Shown here: positions 1 to 10,705 of the stretch, in pieces
Layout: every line of letters starts with the position of its first letter
Numbering within the stretch: position 1 is the stretch's first letter
Assembly: GCA_910592005.1 (NCBI GenBank)
Contig: CAJVPP010001133.1
Location: 1-22,479 of the forward strand
Reading direction: 5' to 3'
Length of the DNA: 22,479 bases
DNA from: Funneliformis mosseae
Lineage: Eukaryota; Glomeromycota; Glomeromycetes; Glomerales; Glomeraceae
Notes under the pieces: generated by a model
Seen by the model: only the letters and a program-made list of their open reading frames with translations
Database searches by the model: none
Told to the model about the DNA's origin: nothing
Program-made: the position numbers and the translations under genes

Positions 1-1061
1 ATTATTATTAATAATATGTACAACTTTATAGAATTGGTTAGTTTTAGGTCATTTGATATTTTATTTAAAAATTAGTTTTTATTTGACAATTATTTTTTTT
101 GAATATCCTCGGAAATATAAATTTACATAACGTTAATTTAACAGCAGAAAAAATTTCGTTACCATATGGTAGTTAATAATTCGAATTTCAAAGAAAATCT
201 GGAGAATTGCTGGCATAAAACGAACTAATTGTGACGTCTCTCAAATATATTAAAATTCTTTGTTTCATCTGTATTATAATTAATGGCAAAATTTGACTGA
301 TTTGGAAATCACGAGACTTACAACATACTTATTTATTATGATCAGGTGCTAAATTTTTTAATTTCTCACAACCATATCTCACTTTTGGTTTTTTAATAAA
401 AAAAAAAAAAAAAAAATCTAATTATTATCAGTCAATTTGAAATCATTACAATTTATTATTTATTACTTCCTATTTATTAACTTCATTTTATAAAGAATAA
501 TTTGGACATTTTTTGAAAACTTTTTTTTTTCCAATCTAAAAATGGGCAATTCTATTTCTCTGATCTTAATAAATTATACCTAGAGAAAGAGGTCAATTTT
601 TACCATTTATTGAAAATACTGAAAGACAGGCTGACCATTTCTATAGTCACCTGAACTGCTCCGGCAAAGCAATCAACAATAATAATCTTCTTTTATAATA
701 TTTTCTAATCAAGCATTCGATAATGCATGACACTTTGTTTATGTAATTGGTAAAGCTACGTGAAGATTATTGACAATATAACAAAATATGGTTCCACGTG
801 TTACAACAGTTAAGTTCGTTCGTTTTGTCAGTATCTATGTCTTTGGTTTGTAAAATAAAGTAAAAATGATTCACACAAATATTATCTTATTTGGTTATCA
901 CTTTTTCCTGTTACACGGTTTGTTACACAAACTTTGTGCGAGATCGCGTGGCCAGTGCAAACATAACCTTTCAAGATATTACCTTTTTTAAACAAACGTT
1001 TTTGAAGTACCTATCTAATGGTTGCGGAATAAAATTTGAAAATCTCCGTACTTTAAGATAA
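1..1061. other. AT-rich intergenic sequence, no supported gene
   Basis: I see no convincing coding region here on either strand. The stretch contains a pure A19 run at 398-416 and several shorter poly-T runs. A 41-codon open frame starts at 866 on the plus strand with a hydrophobic beginning, but nothing else supports it as a gene. Confidence 0.6.
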
Positions 1062-1190
1062 CTTGGAATTTCAGAACACGATGATTTTTGATTAAATGAA
1101 TAAAAAAAGACCTCAATAACGTTTGTTATTCAATTTTGAGTATTTCAAGTTATAAATGATGATCACGTATAATTTCAAAACCCAGCTGGA
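1062..1190 (+). repeat. Dispersed repeat, copy 1
   Basis: This stretch aligns by eye, with gaps, to 10548-10705 in the same orientation. The best block is AACTTGGAATTTCAGAACA here against AACTTGGATTTCAGAACA there. It is followed in both by a GATGATTTTT/GATGACTTTT run, an A-rich stretch, a GAGTAT block and a terminal AATTTCAAA block. Identity is moderate, so these look like old copies of one dispersed, non-coding repeat. No terminal inverted repeat or target duplication is evident, so I do not assign a class. Confidence 0.4.
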
Positions 1191-1451
1191 TGCCTCTTTA
1201 TGAAATTTAAAACTTTTTATGTGGGAATTATAGGTTAACAGCTATTCAATAAGAATTATGTAAGTTCTTATTACTGTTATTGTTTTGAAAATCAAAATGA
1301 AACTTGGCGATTTCATTATCATTCAAATAAACGGACATCCAGCCAAAGTGCGATTTTTTTGATTTAGCAAAAAATTTGAATTGAAATATAAATTTTACAA
1401 TAAATAAGTATTTTGTTGCATCAACTGTCAACAGGAACTTGACAATTGTTG

Positions 1452-2064
1452 TAAGGTGCGGGCAAAACCTGGATGTTTCGACAGGCATCGAATTCGAAAC
1501 CCGTCGAAACGCTTTCCAAATTTTTTTTATTAGATGCAAAATTGCGAAATTTTCGACGAGTGGCAAAAGTTTCGACGGATATCAAAACCTTTTGATATTA
1601 AAATAAAATTTTTATAATTTTAAAATTTATTATTTTTGTTTTTACGAGACGAGTAAATCGTATATAGCGAAGGTCAATTTCTTTGATCATTTATTTATAA
1701 AAGGTATATTGAAAATGAATTAAATTTATTCTTCATAAAATCCAATTACATCATTTATCTCCCAATTAGTCCATTAAACTCATGACAGTTTCCTTCATAA
1801 GGCAATTCTTCAACTAGTTCCGATAAATAATGCATTATTTTGGAAACTTTGTTCTGATTTAAATAAAGCAAAAAAATAAAAGAAATCGTTTTTTTATATT
1901 CTACGATTGTGATACAATAAAACTGTTAAATCTTCGAACTTTATCAAACTTCGCAAAGTTGTATCGAAACCGTCGAAACTTTTGAGACCATCGAAACTGT
2001 CGAATTAATTTCTAAAAAGTTTTGACTTTGCCAAAATAGTTTCAGGGTTTTTCCCTGCATCTAT
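1452..2064 (+). mobile_element. MULE-type MITE, copy 1 (613 bp)
   Basis: A non-coding element with imperfect terminal inverted repeats: the left end begins TAAGGTGCGGGCAAAACC, and the right end read inwards on the minus strand begins ATGCAGGGAAAAACC. It is flanked by a diverged ~10-bp duplication, ACAATTGTTG at 1442-1451 and ACAATTGGCG at 2065-2074 (8 of 10 match). It aligns along most of its length, in reverse orientation, with 16114-16734; shared blocks include GATAAATAATGCATTATTTT, TCATTTATCTCCCA and GAGACGAGTAAATCGTATAT. The interior carries many TTCGAC/GTCGAAA words. A 9-10-bp duplication is the Mutator-like signature. An open frame on the minus strand that runs into its left end is probably fortuitous. 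Confidence 0.75.
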
Positions 2065-2074
2065 ACAATTGGCG

Positions 2075-4190
2075 ATGAATTCATTATAATGTATCGTATC
2101 GTATTTACGTTACCTATTGAATATGACACTTGTGTGATGAAATTGACTTTTCTAATTAATATACAAATTAATCAAGAGAAAACTTAAACTAGACCGGGCT
2201 AGCACATTATTTTTATTATTTGTTTTGTTTATCATTTGCCAACAACAATAAATCTTTTTTTATTTTTTTTTCCTTTTATATTTTTTTTAATAGTTTTGTT
2301 AATTAATAGATCCAAATATGTTCCAAACTACAGTTAAAGGTTTTTAAAAGTGTACAAAAAATACATTGATAATAATTTCTATTTTTTAACATTTAAAAGT
2401 TGCAAAAAAATTTTTAATAAATGTTACACGAATATATGCTTTTTGAACCAACCATAATAAAAATAAGAAAAGTGAATGCTAGAATATTATCCTAAGTCTA
2501 GGTTAAGGACGCTCATTAAACAAATCGTATTAATGACATATATTAGAATCAATAAGCTCCTAAAGCAAATGTATTTATAGGATGGATTTTTTTTTTGTTT
2601 GTCCGTCGAAATCTTTTAGATTCAAAAAAAAAAAATAATTCATGAAATAAATGTTAATAATAACATCATAATTATACATCTACATCGTCGTTGTAAAAGA
2701 AGATTTTAGGAAGATTGGTGTGAATCAGGAGAAGCAGTTTGCGAATTCTGTTTTCAAGAATCGAAGCTGCGTTTAACTAATTTTCGGAAGTGACATTTTG
2801 TCAGGAAGTAATTGATAGAAATATCAGAACACTTCACTCACAATAGGTGGCGCTAATGAACGTTATATGAAGCAATGATTTATTCTCCTTGAATTTGAAT
2901 CATTAAAAAAAATTAAATTATTCTCTATTTTGAAAATGATTTCTAAAACGATAAACGGCCATAAAATAATCAAAAAAAAAGTATTAAATGGTAATGGCAT
3001 CTAATATTGTGCAAGCACACTTGTAGCAGGCGAAAAGTTGTAGTAATGGTGTCTTATTAAAGGAGCAAAAGACACAATCGACGAGTAAGATAATTGTTTT
3101 TTGAAATTACATTTACTAATTCAATATTTTAATATATTTAACTAAAATAATTTTTTAGCATTGTTCAAGACTTCGTATCTAAATGAAAAATTTATTGAAC
3201 AATTTTATGCAAAATTTCTTTTCAATTTGCAGTAGAAAGGGAGGAAATTGTCGAAATAAAATATCTATTTAATGACTCAAAATCAACAAAGGAATCAACA
3301 GAAGGGTGTGACTATTAACTAATGTATCCATGTAATATTATTTGCACTACTTCGATGCCATTGACCGAAAACCAAACATCGATTAACCCTCCAATTCAAA
3401 TTCCGACTTTTCACAACTTCTAGAGATAAATTATTTCAATTTTCTTAATTGAAATTATAATTTAAAATATATATTCATATGATCAAGCTAAACTAATTTA
3501 ATCAGATATTAATATAAATATATTTGTTAAATTCCATTTTGAATAATATACAGGAATTATTAGGATAAACCCAAACTATTTCTCATTGTTAATATTTCAT
3601 TCATATTGCTAGAAATTAGGATATTTCGACGACTTACAGTTCAATAATATTAAAATTCGGCTTTCAAATTTAATAAAATTTCCGTGAATTATTATCTCAC
3701 TTTATACATATTCAATCATAATATTCCACATTTAATTTATTGAAAGCTTTAAAGTCAAAAGTTAAGATTAAATTTAATTTCTTATATATCTCAAGTTTAT
3801 AAATAATGAAATTCTGAGTCGTATGGCAAGATTTATGGTGTTAGGTTAAGTTATTTTGTCAAATTTTCATTATATGCTATTTTTCAATACTTGTATTATT
3901 TATTATTATAAGAAGGCGTAGCTCAGTATCTATCAGTTTAGAATTTTATAAATAAATGAGAGAGTTTTTTCAGATAATATTCTGAAAAAATCTTGGGACT
4001 AGACTTATAACTTTACAGATCAATAAAGATACTATTTTGCACTTTCAACCTCTTTTTGTCTTTATATAAAGATCTGATTATGATAACTAACTACATAAGT
4101 GAATTATGATAATAAATCATTTTTGATTATTAATTATTCATTTCTCTTAGGAAAGGCCTTCAAGATATTGAGATATTAAAGACAGATCCT
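2075..4190. other. AT-rich intergenic sequence
   Basis: About 2.1 kb without a supportable gene. A short coding-like stretch near 2690-2793 (plus strand) has clustered cysteines but contains a stop and has no recognisable relatives. A fragment near 3910 begins like the D-arm of a tRNA but has no T-arm. The only clear structure is the hairpin at 3965-3990. Confidence 0.5.
3965..3990. repeat. Perfect 10-bp hairpin
   Basis: The arms TTTTTTCAGA and TCTGAAAAAA are exact reverse complements separated by a 6-base TAATAT loop. A T-run on both sides makes it look like a bidirectional terminator, but in a fungal intergenic region no function can be assigned. Confidence 0.6.
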
Positions 4191-4194
4191 CCTA

Positions 4195-4390
4195 ATCCAT
4201 TTTTGAACTATGATTTTATCATTCTTGAACAATGATTTATCATTCTTGAATGATAATTTTAACATATTTTATCATTTAATTAGAACAATTCATTATCATT
4301 TTTGAATGATATTTTATCATTATTAAATTATGTTTTATCATTCTTGAATAATATTTTATTATTATTAAACTATAATTTTATCAATTAAGT
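4195..4390. repeat. Imperfect array of palindromic ATCATTC..GAATGAT units, left
   Basis: A degenerate satellite of roughly 25-30-bp units. Each is centred on ATCATTCTTGAATGAT-like words, which are close to their own reverse complement. Copies are diverged and the period drifts. Similar units recur at 5930-6230, and a related but distinct 25-bp unit fills the CACTG elements at 7800-8580 and 20820-22075. Confidence 0.6.
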
Positions 4391-4400
4391 TAGATTAAAT

Positions 4401-4470
4401 CAGGTCAAAAAAATTTAAATTAGATTAGATTTTTATTTGATCTGATCTGATTCTCTTAATTTAGGTAACT
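4401..4470 (+). repeat. Long direct repeat, left copy
   Basis: This stretch matches 6322-6405 in the same orientation. Shared blocks are CAGGTCA, AAATTTAAATTAGAT, CAGATTTTT/TAGATTTTT and CTGATTCTCTAA/CTGATTCTCTTAA, with extra GTCAA repeats in the right copy. Both copies lie just downstream of a palindromic array, so array plus direct repeat forms a unit present twice about 1.9 kb apart. This could be a terminal or internal duplication of one non-coding element. Confidence 0.6.
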
Positions 4471-4489
4471 TTATTGATTTGACTTGAAT

Positions 4490-4740
4490 TAACTTGTTTA
4501 AAGCTTTAGTTTGAAGTTTAATTTTAGATATCTCAATTTTAGATGACTTTATATCTGAAATTCAGATTTTGTCTAAAGTTCAATTTCAGATATATTAATT
4601 TCAGATTATCTTGTATCTAAAATTCAGATTCTGTCTGAAGTTTAATTTCAGTTATCTCAATTTTAAACAGTCAACATGTCTAAAATTAGAATTTAACTAA
4701 AATTAAAGAATTATACAAAAATTGACTAATAAGATCATGA
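4490..4740 (+). repeat. 62-bp tandem repeat, about 3.5 copies
   Basis: The motif ATCTGAAATTCAGAT starts at 4553 and recurs as ATCTAAAATTCAGAT at 4615 and GTCTAAAATTAGAAT at about 4678, spacings of 62 and 63 bases. The rest of each unit (AAGTTTAATTTCAGATATCTC-like) also repeats, and a partial earlier copy begins near 4500. The units are rich in TCTGAAATTCAGA, itself near-palindromic. No open reading frame spans the array. Confidence 0.65.
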
Positions 4741-5929
4741 TTGAAATTGAAATTTATATAATAAAAAAGTATCTAAAATTGGAATTCTAATTTCAGTTAA
4801 CTGATTTTTGAATCTTAATTTCAGATACTTAAAAATCATCTGAATTTCAATTTCAGATAAAAATCAATTTTAGTCACAACTCTATTAAAATAATGAAAAT
4901 GATATTTCATATTGTGAGATTGATAACTGTAAAAATTGGAGATATTAAAATAATTATATATGATAATTGATTGAATAAATTTAAAAGAATTTTTAATGAA
5001 ATTATTAGTTATAGTTTGATATTAATCATTTATAATGATGAATTTCACTAATAATTCTTTATTAATATAGACTAATATTTAAGTGTAAAGTCAAAAGAAA
5101 TTTTTTATTCTCTTTATAATTTCTTGTTTTATTGACTTAATTAATCTATATTATAATATATGATATCTTTAAATAGAAATTGAAATCATTGTATTAAAAT
5201 CAAATTTAATAAAAATCATATTAAAAAATCAAATTAATTTTTAGTGAAGTAATAAATGTAATAAGCATAATTTAATATTTATCATGATCTAATATTAAAT
5301 ATTATTTAATCAGTTCATCCTGAAGTGATTAATCTCATAAAATAAAATAAATATAAGTTAATAAAAAGAAAATTTTCTTATTTACTTTCAGAATAAAATT
5401 AAATAAAAAGTATTTAAAAAAGTTCAATTAAGTTAAAAGGTGAATAGATAAAAATATTTAATCATAGCGTCCTAAAGAAAATAAATATAACTGAACATAA
5501 AAAAGAAATATCGTTAGCTAAAGTAAAAGTAGAAAACTAAAAAAATGATACAATAAATACAATAGAAATAATTGAACCTGAAAAAAGAGACATTACAAAA
5601 AATAAAATAAATAAAACAAAATAAATAAAATTATAAAAAATAAAAATTGAATCAATAAGAAAGCACTTGCCTATTATTAAGTCAACACCAAAACCTATTA
5701 ATAAAATAAAAAAAAAATAAGAAAATAGAAATTGATGCAAATAAGAAAATTATTTACTTATTTAATTAATCTTTGAACTCAAGAAAAAGAATGATTAAAA
5801 AAAACTAATTGAATCTCCTTTATTTTCAAAAAAGCAAAAAAAGAAAATATAAAAATATCAATAATAAAAAAAAATAAAATTTAGAGTTAAATAGAGAAAA
5901 AATAGATGTTGATTTAGATATTATTCAAT
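4741..5929. other. A-rich, strand-asymmetric spacer
   Basis: No gene is supported. Between about 5380 and 5910 the plus strand is strongly A-rich, with many AAAATAAA words. On the minus strand this gives a 67-codon T-rich frame (5537-5740) of almost only Phe, Ile, Leu, Val, Tyr and Ser, which I attribute to composition. The segment lies between the two palindromic arrays and may be the interior of the same repeat block. Confidence 0.5.
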
Positions 5930-6230
5930 AAAATAATATATTATCATTATTTTTGAATATTTTGATTATCATTTTTCATAAATTATTTATTATTATTCAA
6001 TTAGAACTATTTATTATTATTTAATTAGATGATGTATTATTATTTTAATTAAATAATTTATTATCATTCTAGAATGATGAATTATTATTCTTCTCAAATG
6101 ATTTATTATTATTTAATTAAAATAATGTATGTAATTGTTCTTTTAAACAATTTATTATTATTTATTAGAATGATATATTATTATTTTTTTTGAACAATTT
6201 ATTATCATTCAATTAGAATGAATTAGAAAT
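5930..6230. repeat. Imperfect array of palindromic ATCATTC..GAATGAT units, right
   Basis: A diverged satellite of about 30-bp units of the form AATGATTTATTATTATTCAATTAGAA. It includes one perfect 16-bp palindrome, ATCATTCTAGAATGAT, at 6063-6078. It precedes the right copy of the long direct repeat, mirroring the arrangement at 4195-4470. Confidence 0.6.
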
Positions 6231-6321
6231 AATAAAGATAATTAAATGAGTTTATTATATTATTATTTATATTAAATAATTTTTAATATTAATTAAATAA
6301 GAAAAAATTTCCATTTTAATT

Positions 6322-6405
6322 CAGGTCAGGTCAAGTCAAGTCAAATAAAAATTTAAATTAGATCAGATTTTTGTTTAACGTAACCTGATTCTCTAAGTTT
6401 AAATG
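6322..6405 (+). repeat. Long direct repeat, right copy
   Basis: Partner of 4401-4470. This copy carries a short CAGGTCAGGTCAAGTCAAGT tandem at its left end that is reduced in the other. The similarity weakens but continues a little downstream in both. Confidence 0.6.
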
Positions 6406-6821
6406 ATATAATTAATCTATTCTGTTTAAGATTCTAATAAAATAATAAATAAAATTTTTTAATTATAATAATATGTATTTAATCTTGCATTATATAATTT
6501 TATATTATAAAAATATTTATATAAATATGTCAAATAATTCTTAATCTCTATTATAAATACATAAATTTTTTAATTTATTTTATTAAAATTTATTCTTAAT
6601 ACACACATAAACTCTTCAAATTATTTTATTAAAACTTAATTTTAATATATTTAAAAATATTTAATAAATTATAAAATCTAAATTAATATATAATAATACA
6701 AACATCAGTTTGAATAGTAAAAGATATAAGAAATTAGTATTTATATCATTATATATTTCATAACAAATTATTAAAAATATAATTATATTTAATATTTTAA
6801 TTTTTATTAAATATAATAATA
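6406..6821. other. AT-rich spacer
   Basis: Very low GC sequence between the direct repeat and the CACTG element. I see no gene and no clear repeat in it. Confidence 0.5.
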
Positions 6822-8732
6822 TACTGATCAAAATAGTCCAAATCGACTAGAAATTAAATAGCTAATTTTAAGCTGATTTTAATATTATTTATAGCTAATT
6901 TATTATATTTTCTGATTAGCATAAATATATACTAATTGATGTTGATTAGGTTTAATCAGATATAGCTATTTAGAATTAATTTAGAACTTAAATTCAATCA
7001 TAAAACAGCTTAAATCAGATCTTAATTTAGCATTAGTTTAGCATAAATTTAAAACGTAAACAACTATAAAATAATCTAAAATTAGCTTCAGTTTGGTATC
7101 AATTCAGTTAAATAAAACTATAAAATTAATATTTTATTAATAATAAAAACTAATATAATTCATAATACATAATATAAATATTAATAAAACCTACTGAAAT
7201 AATTTCTATTTAAAAAATATAAGTAAAAAAATAAAAACTATATAAAATAATAAAAATATAAGACTTATTTTCTTCTAAAATTCCTTTAAATTATTCTAAA
7301 TATTTATTATTATAATATTGTCATTTTTAAAAAAATAATAAATTAATATAAATATGATTTATTTTTCTTTTAAAAATCCTTCAAAATCATCTAAAGATGT
7401 AAAAAATATTAAATAAAATAATTAAAAATAAATAATATACCATTTTTCACTAAATTACTTATTTTTTTTTATTATAGAAATAAAAATTAGTTTATTATTT
7501 GAAAAGTTAATTGTTTGATTAATAAAATTCAACTTGAGTTCTTAGGATGATTTTTTTTTGATATTTTAGTGACATATTAAAGAAAAATTTGGAAATGATT
7601 GTAAAAGTTAATTTTTATACTTTTTAAAAAATAGTTTCAATTCAAACTTTAAGCTTATTTATATAGATATTCTTATATATATTAAAAGTAAACTTAAATA
7701 GTACTTTAAATCAATATTAATAAAACTATTTTTTTAATTTAGCAAGTTCTTCATATATTTATATTATTTTAACAAATTAGTTTAATTTGAAAGTTTAGCT
7801 TATTAGAATAATAAATTTATTATTCTTAAGATATAATAAAATCATCATACTTAAGAAACAATAAATTATTATACCTAAGAAACAATAAAATTATCATACC
7901 CAAGAAATGATAATAATATTATTCTTTAAAATGAAAAAACTATTATATCTAAGAAATAATTAAACCATTGTATTTAAAGAATAATAAATCTATCATTCCT
8001 TTAGAATGATAAATACATTATACTTAAAGAATAATAAAACTATCATACTTAAGAAATAATAATAACATTATTCTTTAAAATAAAAATCTATTATACCTAA
8101 AGAATAATAAAACTATTGTACTTAAGTAATGATAAATATATCATACTTAAAAAATGATAAAATTATTATACTTAAAAATAATAAAATTATTATATTTAAG
8201 GAATGATAAAATTATCATATCTAAGAAATAATAAATTTATTAAGCCTAAAGAATAATTATAATATCATTTTTTAGAAATAAAAAAATTTTTATATTTAAA
8301 AAATATAAAATTATTGTATTTAAGAAATATTAAAACTATTATACCTAAATAATAATAAAACTATTGTATCTAAAATCAATAAATGTACTTCTTTTAAAAT
8401 GATAATATTATATATTTAAAATAATAAAATTATTGTATTTAAGAAATGATAATCATATCATTCTTTAGGATTAAAAAAACTATCATACCTAAAGAATGAT
8501 AATTTAATTATATCTAAGGAATGATAAAACTATCATATCTAAGAAATAATAAAACTATATTATCTTTAGAATGATATAATTATTACAATTAGATATCAAT
8601 TAATTATAAATAAGATAAGTCAAATTTTAATTAAATTTTAGCTGATTCTTGATTATCAATTGATTAAGCTGATTTTTGATAATTTGCCAATTTTAGGCTA
8701 ATTTTAGGCTGATTTTTTGATTTTAATCAGTG
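6822..8732 (-). mobile_element. Complete non-autonomous CACTG-terminus DNA element (about 1.9 kb)
   Basis: The plus-strand left end begins TACTGATCAAAATAG and the opposite end, read on the minus strand from 8732, begins CACTGATTAAAATCA, giving a terminal inverted repeat of about 13 bp. Both flanks show ATAATA (6816-6821 and 8733-8738), a possible 6-bp target duplication, though the flanks are too AT-rich to be sure. Subterminal regions at both ends carry repeated AGCTGATT/AGCTAATT words. The interior holds a palindromic satellite (7800-8580). No transposase frame is present. The portion from 8732 down to about 7440 aligns in reverse with 20603 onwards, which defines the family and its outer end. 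The superfamily is uncertain; CACTA/CMC-like termini are one possibility. Confidence 0.7.
7800..8580 (-). repeat. Satellite of 25-bp palindromic units, left element
   Basis: Roughly 30 imperfect units, here seen as AAGAAATAATAAAACTATCAT-like words. On the minus strand these correspond to the TATCATTCCTTAGGAATGAT-like unit of the right element. Each unit is close to its own reverse complement, so the array can in principle fold into hairpins in more than one register. Copies are more diverged than at 20820-22075. Confidence 0.75.
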
Positions 8733-9574
8733 ATAATAACTAACATTTTTATATGAAAGTGCTGCATTAAAAATTAAGATTAAAGACTGTGATATAATGT
8801 ATGATAAAAATTAAATAATAAATAGAAACTAGTTATATACTATAATTTACAATTATGTATTATAAAATATTAATAGAAAATATATGGTTTTAAGTTTATT
8901 TTTATTTTAATTTTTTAAATTTACTAATTACTAATCATTATTTATTTAATTTAAATTAAAATCCGAAAATCTAATATTCTTTCAATAGTATTATTATCAG
9001 CTTTACAATTACATACTTTTTTGATAATATATATGCATTAGCTTATATTATATTCTGTTAAACATTCAATTATAACACTAGAATCTTAGATTAATTCTCT
9101 TGCTGATTGTTTTTTAGACTTATAAACTTGGGATTGCAATTAAAAAAATTAAAAAATTATCTAATAATAATTATCACGAATTTGTTAATGATGTATTTCA
9201 ATTTTATGCTGATTTTACTTATTTAATATTTTTTATTATGTTTTTTTACACCTGTTTTATACTAGTAATTGATAATTTTAATATTATTTTTTGTTTTTAA
9301 TAAGAAAATATGATTTTTTTAACATATATCTATAAAATTATGATATTATAATAATAATATTAATAATAAAGAATCAATAAGTTTTTATCTTTTATTTAAT
9401 GATTTAATTATTTTATTTAAAAATAATTATTTAGAAATATTTTGGGTAAGAGGAAATTTTAGAATTCTTTTAATGGTAGCAGATAAACTTTTTGCAAATT
9501 GATAGAAAAAAAAGTGTAAAACATGAATTAATGCATCAAATAAAACTGTATTGTGGGAAATTATTTGGTAATGA
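8733..9574. other. AT-rich spacer, possible upstream part of the hAT relic
   Basis: No gene can be supported. Around 9130-9230 one frame reads as lysine- and asparagine-rich peptide that could be part of the decayed transposase that follows, but it has no motif I recognise. Confidence 0.4.
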
Positions 9575-10090
9575 AATGGATGCTTGCAGAGATTCCATTT
9601 ACTTGGCGGTTTTCTCTTTGAGGATAGCTTTCCAAAGAATGAAGATTATTTGGTGTAATTAGCACTTAAAATTTTTTTACTACTTCTCATTCAGCTGGAT
9701 ATGAACGAGTTTGGTCAAGCCTTAGTTGGATATATGGAAAAAGAAGAACTCGCTTGGATTTAAACAAAATTCAAAATATGTACAAATTAACTGCTTATTA
9801 CAAGTAAAAAAAGGAATTACCATATTATAGCGCGGAAAAATCCAGTGAAGAAATTCATGAAATTTCGATCGATGCATGATCTCTTTGACTTTATTGAATT
9901 ACCTGACGAAAATTGATGAATAACAGAAATTAAGAATCGACAGTATTTTAAAGTTAGATGTATTTGTAGATACTTTAGGAGAAATAATTGAAGATAGTTT
10001 AAAGGAAATACTGTAGAAATTCCCAAAGATGAATCATGGAAGAAAATGATGATGATGAATGATCCACCAGTAAATATTAATACTATATAT
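9575..10090 (+). pseudogene. hAT transposase remnant, C-terminal dimerisation domain
   Basis: Reading three frames in turn gives the conserved C-terminus of hAT transposases. A block FPKNEDYLV at 9629-9655 is followed by a stop and LALKIF. Then a frame change in a T-run leads to SHSAGYERVWSSLSWIYGKR from 9685 and continues through RRTRLDL and YKLTAYYK to a TAA at 9805. This is the S-H-S-A-x-x-E-R-x-W-S hallmark of the hAT dimerisation helix. Beyond it the family's KKELPYY tail follows, then a stop at 9877, then LFDFIELPDEN in another frame, and an acidic/methionine-rich end. The N-terminal DDE part is absent or unrecognisable, so this fragment cannot be functional. Element ends are not identified; TTCGCC-rich sequence at 10210-10300 might be one end. 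Confidence 0.75.
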
Positions 10091-10547
10091 AAACATTAGG
10101 TTGCACCGAATTTCAATTTTTACTCATTTTTTAAAAAAAAACTTAATTCTTAATTGTTAATATATGCAATGTAATAAAAATTTAAAAGATTTAAAGAATA
10201 CATTTTTAATTCGTTCGCCAATTTCGGAAGTTGTTTCAGGTTTCGCCAGAATAAAAAGGTGAAATATTTCGCCGATCACAAACCAGTTTCGCCCGAAACA
10301 TTATTACTGATCAAGTAGAAGATTAATTAGATTTTTAATATTTATGGACGAAACTATCAAAGAATATTCTTCACTTCGTTGTTAGATTAAAAATTCAAAG
10401 TTGCCTTTTATCTTATTCAAATCTTGTGGAGATTGTTCAATAAATTTTTTTTGAGAACAATTAAATGTTGATCACGTGACTAATACGAAGATTCGTATAA
10501 TATTAAGCTCTATATACCGTATAAAATAAGTTATAATGTAACTAACT
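10091..10547. other. Intergenic, with TTCGCC/TTCGCCC words
   Basis: No gene seen. Between 10210 and 10300 the words TTCGCC, TTTCGCCAG and TTTCGCCCG recur four or five times in a locally higher-GC patch, which could be the subterminal region of the preceding hAT element. Confidence 0.4.
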
Positions 10548-10705
10548 TGGATTTCAGAACAAGATGACTTTTTTGCTTCAATGGGCATAAATAATATAAA
10601 AAAAAGATTTCTCCTTAAAAAGTTGATTTCTATCAGAAATATAAATTTTTAAATTTTTAGAGTATGCAGAATCGTACTACGAATTTCAAATTCCTATTAT
10701 GTTTC
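10548..10705 (+). repeat. Dispersed repeat, copy 2
   Basis: Gapped alignment by eye to 1062-1190 in the same orientation, anchored on AACTTGGATTTCAGAACA. This copy is slightly longer owing to A-rich insertions. Confidence 0.4.

Noticed and set aside
866..991. Short plus-strand frame with a hydrophobic start, resembling a secreted peptide
   Set aside because: Only about 41 codons, no supporting promoter, intron or relatives; expected by chance.
1246..1566. 106-codon minus-strand open frame
   Set aside because: Its first third lies inside the MULE-type MITE and the rest is Phe/Lys/Asn-rich AT sequence with no motif; most likely fortuitous.
2690..2793. Cysteine-containing coding-like stretch
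   Set aside because: Contains an in-frame stop, and another frame over the same bases is equally open; no family recognised.
3910..3990. tRNA-like start (GGCGTAGCTCAG)
   Set aside because: No T-arm, anticodon arm or acceptor pairing follows; chance match to the D-arm consensus.
5537..5740. 67-codon hydrophobic minus-strand frame
   Set aside because: Explained by the A-rich plus strand; the peptide is almost only Phe, Ile, Leu, Val, Tyr and Ser.
7800..8580. CRISPR-like array
   Set aside because: Units are contiguous imperfect 25-bp palindromes without unique spacers, in eukaryotic DNA.
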